A stretch of 64,000 nucleotides of DNA from Parvularcula sp964556115 (GTDB lineage Bacteria; Pseudomonadota; Alphaproteobacteria; Caulobacterales; Parvularculaceae): NCBI GenBank assembly GCA_964556115.1, contig CAZKVC010000001.1:62001-126000 (forward strand), given 5' to 3'. The notes below the pieces were generated by a model. That model was given only the letters and a program-made list of their open reading frames with translations, did not search any database and was not told the DNA's origin. Shown piece by piece: positions 58,082-64,000 of this stretch. The position numbers and the translations under genes are program-made. How positions within the stretch are numbered: position 1 is the first letter of the stretch; each line of letters starts with the position of its first letter.

Positions 58082-59317
58082 TTAGAAGTCGAATTCGATT
58101 TCCGTACGGCGGTTGAGCGGCTCGCGCACACCGTCGGCAGTCGGCTTGGCCAGGTTGCTTTCACCAAGAGCCCGGACTTCGATCTTGTCGGCCGAGACAC
58201 CGTAGCTGACGAGAGCCTCGCGAACGACCGCGCCGCGGCGAGCCGACAGACGCTCGTTATAGGCGGAAGAACCCGAAGTATCGGTGTTGCCAGCCACCAT
58301 GACGGTGATCAGGTCGACGCTTTGGGCTTCCCTTGCACGGCGCTGCAGGAGCGAGCGGGCCGCAGGGGTCAGGTCAGCGCGGTCGAAGTCGAAATACACC
58401 ACGGTCCGAAGCTCGGCCGGAGTCAGGGCATCTTCCTCTTCGATCTCCGGGCAAGGTGCATTCACGTTGACGACCGTACCGTCGAGGCAGGTCTTCGTTC
58501 GCGGCTCTGCACGGACGACAGGAGTCGGCGCAGCAGCCACGGTTTCACGGGCACCAAATTCCCAGCGAAGGCCGACCATTGCCTCATGCGAGCGGAATTC
58601 GCCCTGGAGTTCGGCCGGCTCGTTGTTGACGAAGCCATCATACTCGTACTCACCGGTCTGCATGTAGCGATAGCCGATGTTCAGGCCGACCGTTTCGGAG
58701 ATGGCCAACTTGACGCCTGCAAGGCCTTGGAAAGCCGGCGCGTAGTCGTCGTTCGAAACGTAGATGCGGTAAGGCAGAGGACCGGCGATGCCGCTGTTGA
58801 TGGAAGCATCGGTCTGCGCCTGAGCACCAGTGACGTTGTCGAATTCGCCGCGCACTTTCGCAATACCGACACCGGCACCGACATAGGGCACGAAGCGGCC
58901 AGCCGCATCAAAGGGCAGGTCCTTGTAGAAGTTCGCCATCAGAGCGGAGACCTGAACGCGGCCGAGGTCTTCACCATTATTGGGGAAGCCGGCCAGGCCG
59001 AGGCCATCACCAGGGATGCTGTCGACGTCACGCTCGCGGTATGACAGTTCGATCTCACCGCGGAAGCCATTGGCGAAATACTTGCCGAGAGCGCCGTAGA
59101 ACGCCGGGCCGCCCGAAAGGTCGAGTTCCGACTCGAACTGTTGGGCATCGAGCGTCGGGAAATCATTCTCGACCGTTTCAAAGTCGTTCTCACCACTTTC
59201 GAAGGAATAGCCGACGCCGAGGGTGCCGTAATAGCCGGCATCATCCTGAGCCTGTGCCGAAGCCGTACCCAAGGCCAGAGTGCCTGCTGCTGCCAGAAGT
59301 GCGAAACGATAACTCAT
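58082..59317 (-). CDS. OmpA family outer-membrane protein
   Basis: A 411-residue precursor with signal peptide (YRFALLAAAGTLALGTASAQAQ), an eight-strand barrel (~25-255), a linker with two cysteines (KTCLDGTVVNVNAPCPE) and a C-terminal OmpA domain that binds peptidoglycan: VYFDFDRADLTPAARSLL, GNTDTSGSSAYNERLSARR and LNRRTEIEF. GGAGGGG precedes ATG 59317. A strong terminator follows. Confidence 0.95.
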   Translation of the reverse strand: MSYRFALLAAAGTLALGTASAQAQDDAGYYGTLGVGYSFESGENDFETVENDFPTLDAQQFESELDLSGGPAFYGALGKYFANGFRGEIELSYRERDVDSIPGDGLGLAGFPNNGEDLGRVQVSALMANFYKDLPFDAAGRFVPYVGAGVGIAKVRGEFDNVTGAQAQTDASINSGIAGPLPYRIYVSNDDYAPAFQGLAGVKLAISETVGLNIGYRYMQTGEYEYDGFVNNEPAELQGEFRSHEAMVGLRWEFGARETVAAAPTPVVRAEPRTKTCLDGTVVNVNAPCPEIEEEDALTPAELRTVVYFDFDRADLTPAARSLLQRRAREAQSVDLITVMVAGNTDTSGSSAYNERLSARRGAVVREALVSYGVSADKIEVRALGESNLAKPTADGVREPLNRRTEIEFDF

Positions 59318-59376
59318 AGTCTTCCCCTCCAAATAAGGACCGTCGCGAGGTCCGCGCCGGGATCAAGTTCCGTCAG

Positions 59377-59401
59377 AACATGACCTGCGATTGAAAGTTC
59401 C
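59377..59401 (-). promoter_or_regulatory. weak EcfG-like promoter before the OmpA-family gene
   Basis: Reading on the minus strand: GGAAC-N16-TGTT. The -35 matches the EcfG consensus; the -10 has T in place of C. A second GGAAC lies 31 bases closer to the gene. The -10 is 60 bases from the start codon. Confidence 0.35.
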
Positions 59402-59470
59402 GGTTTCCAAGGATGCAAAGCAGCCATGACGGCAAGACGCTTCACACCTGTTGCCCGATTGCATCAAAAC

Positions 59471-60340
59471 TCAGTTCAGGACCGACAGGTCGAGACTGGG
59501 CTGGGACTTTCCGAGCCAGGTCTTCAGCTTGCCGATGGCCTGCTTTTCGATTTGGCGGACACGCTCCTTGGACAGGCCGAGGTCGACACCAAGCTGTGAC
59601 AGGGTCACGCGTTCCTCGCCAAAAAAGCGCTTGTCGATGATCCGGCGTTCGCGCTCTGTCAACGACTTCAGCGCTTCGCCGAGCCAGTGCCGGCGCTTCT
59701 GCATGTCGATTTCGTCTTCGGCGGTTTCGTCCGGCAAGGCACGGTCGTCGGGAATCATCTCCTGACGCTCGGTGTCGCCTTCTTCGTTGAAGGTCGCGTT
59801 CAGGGACATGTCGCGGCGGCCAAGACGGGCCGTCATGAACTCGATGTCGTCACCGGTGACGTTGAACTTCCGGCCCACCTGCTCGCGCGCGACGGGCCCC
59901 GCACTGTCGACGTCCTCGATCATCGCCCGGATGCGGGAGAGATTGAAGAAGATCGTCTTGTGCGCCGACTTCGAGCCGATTCGAACAATCGACCAGTTCC
60001 GCAGCACATAGTCTTGCATCGAGGCACGGATCCACCACCCGGCATAGGTGCAGAAGCGCACTTCGCGATCGCAATCGAACCGCTTCGCTGCCTCCAGAAG
60101 CCCGATGGCACCTTCCTGGATCAGGTCCTGAAGCGGAAGGCCGTAACCCCGGAACTTCATGGCGGTCGAGACAGCCATCCGCATATGAGCTTCGGTCAGT
60201 TCGGCAAGGGCACGTTCGTCGCCCTCTTCACACCACGCCCGGGTCAGTTCACGCTCGCGCTCGATCGATAGGATCGGCGCGGACATGGCCCGGCGTATGG
60301 TATCGCGAACGAAGTCGCGGGATTTCTGGTCTGAATGCAT
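59471..60340 (-). CDS. rpoH: RNA polymerase sigma-32 factor
   Basis: A 289-residue RpoH-type sigma factor. Region 2 has DLIQEGAIGLLEAAKRFD and RFCTYAGWWIRASMQDYVLRNW; the RpoH box follows as SAHKTIFFNLSRIRA; region 4 has LGVDLGLSKERVRQIEKQAIGKL. The ATG at 60340 with GGAGAGG upstream is preferred over GTG 60355. Alphaproteobacteria often have two paralogs; the stress promoter upstream suggests this is the RpoH2-like, oxidative-stress copy rather than the main heat-shock one. That is inference. Confidence 0.94.
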   Translation of the reverse strand: MHSDQKSRDFVRDTIRRAMSAPILSIERERELTRAWCEEGDERALAELTEAHMRMAVSTAMKFRGYGLPLQDLIQEGAIGLLEAAKRFDCDREVRFCTYAGWWIRASMQDYVLRNWSIVRIGSKSAHKTIFFNLSRIRAMIEDVDSAGPVAREQVGRKFNVTGDDIEFMTARLGRRDMSLNATFNEEGDTERQEMIPDDRALPDETAEDEIDMQKRRHWLGEALKSLTERERRIIDKRFFGEERVTLSQLGVDLGLSKERVRQIEKQAIGKLKTWLGKSQPSLDLSVLN

Positions 60341-60382
60341 GAGCCCTCTCCGCACGGTCGCCGCACCGGCAGCTGCGTCACG

Positions 60383-60407
60383 AACGAGGAGTCACCCGTG
60401 AAGTTCC
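60383..60407 (-). promoter_or_regulatory. EcfG-type general stress promoter of rpoH
   Basis: Minus strand GGAAC-N16-CGTT matches the alphaproteobacterial EcfG/PhyR consensus (GGAAC-N16-17-CGTT) exactly. The -10 ends 42 bases before the rpoH ATG, an expected distance. Confidence 0.75.
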
Positions 60408-60460
60408 CCCGACCGGGAAACTTTTTTCGCAGAAGCGCGAAGGAGGACGTGACGCGGAAG

Positions 60461-60480
60461 AAAAAGGGCCTATAGGGCCC
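60461..60480 (-). terminator. terminator-like hairpin upstream of the rpoH promoter
   Basis: On the minus strand GGGCC-CTATA-GGCCC is followed by TTTTT. It points toward rpoH and lies 53 bases upstream of the stress promoter, so it could shield rpoH from leftward transcription. Confidence 0.5.
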
Positions 60481-60509
60481 CGAAAAACCAAAGCGCCTCG
60501 GAGGATGGT

Positions 60510-61619
60510 ATGAAGATCGGTGTGCCCAAGGAGATCAAGACCCGCGAATTCAGGGTCGGCATGACGCCGTCCAGCGTCCGCGAAGCCGTTCGGGCGGGTC
60601 ATGAGGTCGTGGTGGAAACCAATGCCGGGGTCGGCATCGACCTTCACGATGACGACTACGCAGCCGCCGGCGCGCGCATCGTGAACACGGCGAAAGAAGC
60701 CTTCGAGGCGGACCTCATCGTCAAGGTGAAGGAGCCCCAGCTGCCCGAATGCGCCATGCTTTCCGAAGGACAGACGCTCTTCACCTATCTTCATCTGGCC
60801 GCCGACAAGCCGCAGGCCGAGGCGCTGATGAAATCGGGCTGCACGGCCATCGCCTACGAGACGGTGACGGGTAATTATGGCGGGCTGCCGCTTCTACGTC
60901 CGATGTCGGAAGTCGCAGGACGGATGTCGGTGCAGGTCGGTGCGTGGTCGTTGGAAAAAAGCCAGGGCGGGCGCGGCGTGCTGCTCGGCGGTGTGCCTGG
61001 GGTCTCGGCGGCGAATGTCGTGATCCTCGGCGGCGGGGTCTCAGGCTTCAACGCAGCGCAGATGGCAGTGGGTGCGCATGCCGATGTCGAGCTGTTCGAC
61101 GTGAACCTCGCCCGGCTCGAGGAACTCGATGCCCTCTTCAAGAACCAGGTCCAGACCGTGTTCTCCAACCCCACCGCGGTCTACGAAGCTGTCTGCCGGG
61201 CCGATCTCGTGATCGGCGCAGTTCTGGTCCCTGGCGGCAAGGCGCCGAAGCTCGTGACCCGAGAGATGCTGGGCGACATGAAGAAAGGCGCCGTGCTTGT
61301 CGACATCGCGATCGACCAGGGCGGGTGCTTCGAGACCTCCCGCGCGACGAGCCATGACGATCCGATCTACGAAGTGGACGGCATCGTGCATTACTGCGTC
61401 GCCAACATGCCCGGCGCGGTCCCTAGGACCTCCACCTTCGCGCTGAACAACGTGACCCTGCCGCATACGCTGAACATCGCGAACAACGGCCCGATCGAGG
61501 CGATGCGGCGTGACCCGCACCTTCTCAACGGCCTGAACGTTGCGGCCGGCAAGATCACCTACAAGGCGGTAGCCGACGATCTCGACCTCGACTACGCGCC
61601 GGCGGAAAGCTTCCTCTGA
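60510..61619 (+). CDS. ald: alanine dehydrogenase
   Basis: Ald (369 aa) converts L-alanine to pyruvate and ammonia with NAD. Seen: MKIGVPKEIKTREFRVGMTP, the substrate lysine in KVKEPQ, His in YLHLAADK, SLEKSQGGRGVLLGGVPGV and the nucleotide motif VILGGGVSGFNAAQMAVG. GGAGG precedes the ATG. Divergent from rpoH. Confidence 0.98.
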   Translation: MKIGVPKEIKTREFRVGMTPSSVREAVRAGHEVVVETNAGVGIDLHDDDYAAAGARIVNTAKEAFEADLIVKVKEPQLPECAMLSEGQTLFTYLHLAADKPQAEALMKSGCTAIAYETVTGNYGGLPLLRPMSEVAGRMSVQVGAWSLEKSQGGRGVLLGGVPGVSAANVVILGGGVSGFNAAQMAVGAHADVELFDVNLARLEELDALFKNQVQTVFSNPTAVYEAVCRADLVIGAVLVPGGKAPKLVTREMLGDMKKGAVLVDIAIDQGGCFETSRATSHDDPIYEVDGIVHYCVANMPGAVPRTSTFALNNVTLPHTLNIANNGPIEAMRRDPHLLNGLNVAAGKITYKAVADDLDLDYAPAESFL

Positions 61620-61632
61620 TCCGAAGATCCGG

Positions 61633-61651
61633 CGCGGCCCGAACGGCCGCG
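61633..61651 (+). terminator. weak hairpin after ald
   Basis: CGCGGCC-CGAAC-GGCCGCG forms a 7-base stem 14 bases past the ald stop; no T run follows. The remainder of the 223-base gap up to sodB holds an AAAGGAGAG ribosome site and no other gene I can support. Confidence 0.4.
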
Positions 61652-61842
61652 TCGGAGTTCTTCGCTCAGGCCCCCGCCTTCGCGTGCGGCTTCGGCGCGG
61701 TTGGCCCGGATCGGACGACATCGCCAGCCGCTAAAAGCAGCAGGGCGGCTTCACCTTCCGGACGGGCGCGGCCATAGGCCCGTTGAAAGAGGTGCAGCTT
61801 CCGTTACGTCACACCTACAGACACAAACCAAAGGAGAGCCAG

Positions 61843-62445
61843 ATGGCCGTCAGCCTTCCCCCCCTGCCCTATGAGCGCGACGCCCTTGCCCCGCACATCT
61901 CGCGCGATACCCTCGATTTCCACTACGGCAAGCACCATCAGAAATATGTGGACGTCACGAACGAGCTGATCGCCGGGACCGAGCACGACAATGCCGACCT
62001 CGAAGCGATCATTCGTGACGCGGAAAGCAAGGACCAAAAGCTGTTCAACAATGCGGCTCAGGTCTGGAACCACACCTTCTATTGGAACTGCATGAAGCCG
62101 AACGGCGGCGGCAAGCCGGCGGAAGGCTCGAAGATCGCAAAGGCGATCGATGACAGCTTCGGCAGCTATGATGCCTTCCGGAAGGCCTTCAGCGAGGCTG
62201 GCGCAACGCAGTTCGGTTCCGGCTGGGCATGGCTGGTCTCCAAGAACGGCAAGCTTGAAGTCCGCAAGACACCCAATGCTGAACTTCCGCTGACGGAGAG
62301 TGGTGCAACCCCGATCCTGACGATGGACGTCTGGGAGCACGCTTACTATCTCGATTATCAGAACGGTCGCCCGAATTATATCGAGACCTTCCTCGACGAG
62401 CTCGTGAACTGGGATTTTGCGGAAGAGAACCTCGCCAAGGCCTGA
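61843..62445 (+). CDS. sodB: superoxide dismutase, Fe type
   Basis: SodB (200 aa) dismutates superoxide in the cytosol. Metal ligands lie in FHYGKHHQKYV (His), VWNHTFYWNCM (His), and MDVWEHAYYLDYQN (Asp and His). NCMKPNGGG and the Ala-Gln-Phe-Gly-Ser-Gly-Trp (ATQFGSGWAWLV) segment indicate the Fe rather than the Mn form. ATG 61843 follows AAAGGAGAG. Confidence 0.97.
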   Translation: MAVSLPPLPYERDALAPHISRDTLDFHYGKHHQKYVDVTNELIAGTEHDNADLEAIIRDAESKDQKLFNNAAQVWNHTFYWNCMKPNGGGKPAEGSKIAKAIDDSFGSYDAFRKAFSEAGATQFGSGWAWLVSKNGKLEVRKTPNAELPLTESGATPILTMDVWEHAYYLDYQNGRPNYIETFLDELVNWDFAEENLAKA

Positions 62446-62468
62446 GAGCCCTTGCCGGTTCGATCTGA

Positions 62469-62494
62469 AGGCCCCGCTTCGGCGGGGCCTTTTT
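62469..62494 (+). terminator. intrinsic terminator of sodB
   Basis: AGGCCCCGC-TTCG-GCGGGGCCT forms a 9-base stem with a tetraloop followed by TTTTC, 23 bases past the sodB stop. It also falls just past the stop of the converging DUF202 gene. Confidence 0.9.
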
Positions 62495-62497
62495 CGT

Positions 62498-62890
62498 TCA
62501 GCCTTCGATCAGCCAGATGATGACCAGCACGGCGAAGCAGGCGATGGAAAGGGCGATGGCGATAGTGCGTATCCGGCTTTTCTTCAGCGCTTCGACCCCA
62601 TGGGTATCGAGGCGCTTGCCGACACGGCCTGCATTGACGTGCGCGAGATAGAGAATGCCGATGGCGATCAGAAGGAAAAGACTGGCCCCGACCTTCGCAA
62701 GCCAGGTCGGCTCGAAGGAACGGACCACCGCATGAAAACCGAGCCCCAAGGCGGCCGAGGCCATGGCCGTGCGAGCCCAGGCAGCAAAGGTCCGCTCATT
62801 GGCGAGAACCGTGCGATCCTCGGCCCAGTCGGTGCGGTCCTCGGCATAGGCGGTACGCTGATCGGCGGAGGAGGCGTCCTTCTCCCCCAT
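62498..62890 (-). CDS. DUF202 (YidH-like) membrane protein
   Basis: A 130-residue protein with a charged N-terminus (DRTDWAEDRTVLANERTFAAWARTAMA), the conserved ERTFxAWxRT motif of DUF202, and three hydrophobic helices. Function unknown. Its start overlaps the upstream hydrolase stop (TGATG), so the two form an operon. Confidence 0.92.
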   Translation of the reverse strand: MGEKDASSADQRTAYAEDRTDWAEDRTVLANERTFAAWARTAMASAALGLGFHAVVRSFEPTWLAKVGASLFLLIAIGILYLAHVNAGRVGKRLDTHGVEALKKSRIRTIAIALSIACFAVLVIIWLIEG

Positions 62891-63759
62891 CAGTCCTGAT
62901 CGGCCATCAAGCTGTCATAGACGGTCTGAACGAACCGCTCTTCGCTGATGAAGCCGCCCTGCCGCGACGAAGCGTAGGCTCTCGCAGGGCGCGCCCTGAC
63001 GATCGCATCGCGGCTTTTGCCATCATCGATCAATGCCTGCACCTTCCCGCGGATATCGACCAGCATGTCATGATAGGCCTTGGCGCCGGCTTTGTCCGTA
63101 AGCTTACCATGGCCCGGAATGATGACTGTCTGTTCGTCGGCCAAATCGTAGGTCCTGCGCGCTGCCCTGATCGCGCCGTCGATACTGCCGCCGCTCTTCA
63201 GGTCGATGAAGGGAAAACTGCCCATCGACTCCTCGAACATGGTATCACCGGTGTGAATGACGTTGGCTTCTTCGAAGATCACCAGCGCATCACCGTCCGT
63301 ATGGGCATTATGAACATGAATGGCCCGGACGGTCTCGCCATTGATATGAAAGGTCTGGGTATCGCTGAAGGTGACGACCGGCGCGTTGCCGGGCGCTTCG
63401 TTGTCCTGAAGCACCCGAAGCCGGACATTGTCATGACCGAAGATCAGCGCACCTGCCTCGCCGAGGTTCTCGTTCCCGCCGGTATGGTCGCCGTGGAAAT
63501 GAGTGTTCAGAACAAAGTCCACGCCGTCCCCGCTCAGCTCCTCGACCTGGGCGAGGATCCTGTCCGTCAGCGGAGCGAACTGGTCGTCGACCAGAAACAC
63601 GGCCTCCTCGCCGAAATGAAGGCCGATGTTACCCCCGGCCCCGTAAAGCACGTAGACCCCCGGCGCAGCTTCCTCGCTTTCGATCTTGACCTCCGAGAAG
63701 TCGCGCTGCGCGGTTGTCATGCTCAAAAGCGCCATCAGCGCAGTGCCGGTTATCATCAA
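62890..63759 (-). CDS. metallo-beta-lactamase-fold hydrolase, exported
   Basis: A 289-residue protein with a short signal (MMITGTALMALLSMTTAQ). The MBL metal site THFHGDHTGGN is intact, with VHNAHTDGDALV, HTGDTM and IPGHG supplying the other ligands. It groups with the cyclase/quinoprotein-relay-like MBL proteins; the substrate is unknown. GGGAGAGAC precedes the ATG. Confidence 0.92.
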   Translation of the reverse strand: MMITGTALMALLSMTTAQRDFSEVKIESEEAAPGVYVLYGAGGNIGLHFGEEAVFLVDDQFAPLTDRILAQVEELSGDGVDFVLNTHFHGDHTGGNENLGEAGALIFGHDNVRLRVLQDNEAPGNAPVVTFSDTQTFHINGETVRAIHVHNAHTDGDALVIFEEANVIHTGDTMFEESMGSFPFIDLKSGGSIDGAIRAARRTYDLADEQTVIIPGHGKLTDKAGAKAYHDMLVDIRGKVQALIDDGKSRDAIVRARPARAYASSRQGGFISEERFVQTVYDSLMADQD

Positions 63760-63902
63760 CGTCTCTCCCTTACGGCGCTGCTGAGGCTTGAAGAGCCTCG
63801 CAGATCCTCACGTGATCGGGACTTAGTGCGACTCTTGGTGAAGCGAACGGCTTTGTGCAGCGGAACGTCTCCTGTCCGACAGAACAACCGAAAGGATGCA
63901 TT

Positions 63903-64000
63903 ATGCCCACTATCGACAACGCGAAAATACTGATCGTCGCCACCGACGGCTTCGAGCAGTCCGAACTTCTCAGCCCCCGCTCGCAGCTTCAGGCGAAAGG
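63903..64000 (+). CDS. PfpI/DJ-1 type protein, N-terminal fragment
   Basis: Only the first 32 codons are inside the window. NAKILIVATDGFEQSELLSPRSQL matches the N-terminus of PfpI/DJ-1 stress proteins (glyoxalase-, chaperone- or protease-like). AAAGGA precedes ATG 63903. The rest runs off the right edge. Confidence 0.85.
   Translation, partial: MPTIDNAKILIVATDGFEQSELLSPRSQLQAK

Noticed and set aside
1..64000. CRISPR arrays, insertion sequences, prophage, rRNA or tRNA genes
   Set aside because: No direct-repeat array, transposase, integrase, phage structural gene or RNA gene pattern was found on either strand.

Overview
The window is a 64 kb stretch of a GC-rich, gene-dense chromosome from an alphaproteobacterium that carries an aerobic anoxygenic photosynthesis gene cluster. 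The assignment rests on puhA-puhB-puhC-orf-acsF-puhE-hemA at the left edge, the oxygen-dependent Mg-protoporphyrin ester cyclase AcsF, the C4-type 5-aminolevulinate synthase, and typical alphaproteobacterial cell-cycle genes (gcrA and a DivL-like kinase with Tyr in place of the phospho-acceptor His). I see no rRNA, tRNA, CRISPR, insertion sequence or prophage. The genus cannot be fixed from this sequence alone.

Layout. 1-6.3 kb: right end of the photosynthesis cluster, closed by the lycopene cyclase gene crtY. 6.3-10.6 kb, opposite strand and touching crtY: an SbtB-like PII protein, an SbtA-type bicarbonate transporter and a very divergent PEP carboxylase. Together they look like a bicarbonate uptake and anaplerotic CO2-fixation unit docked on the photosynthesis cluster, and I regard this as the most interesting system here. 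10.7-12.4 kb: ompW, an ArsC-family reductase and a divergent ArsR regulator with a palindromic candidate operator. 12.4-20.4 kb: rpe, a CapD-type dehydratase, purH, glutamate dehydrogenase, an AEC transporter, hslO and an ABC-2 permease. 20.6-28.1 kb: gcrA, a penicillin-acylase-family hydrolase, divL-like kinase, leucyl aminopeptidase, an unknown secreted or anchored protein and a 37-residue membrane peptide.

28.2-36.1 kb is one long leftward gene series, nadD-rsfS-rlmH-envC-ctpA-pabB-pabA-pabC-AMP ligase, with ATGA couplings in many joints. A terminator-like hairpin lies inside the first codons of pabB. 36.2-46.9 kb: UDP-glucuronate epimerase-like gene, egtD, folD, yggT, a sterol-desaturase-family enzyme, an HWE kinase, kbl, ppk2, a small winged-helix protein, sdaA and an ABC1-family kinase. 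47.0-57.3 kb: acetyl-CoA synthetase, a TonB-dependent receptor overlapping a BNR-repeat exported protein, a PepSY protein and mutS. 57.3-64 kb: a YgjP-type metalloprotein, an OmpA-family porin, rpoH with a good general-stress (EcfG-type) promoter, ald, sodB, DUF202, a metallo-beta-lactamase-fold hydrolase and the start of a PfpI/DJ-1-type gene.

How the parts fit: the left end supplies reaction-centre assembly factors, tetrapyrrole precursor and carotenoid ring closure. The adjacent bicarbonate/PEPC unit could use light-derived energy to replenish TCA intermediates. The right end combines oxidative and general-stress functions (RpoH, SodB, PfpI-like). Many convergent gene pairs share their stop codons in CTAG or CTAA tetranucleotides, which shows how compact the genome is.
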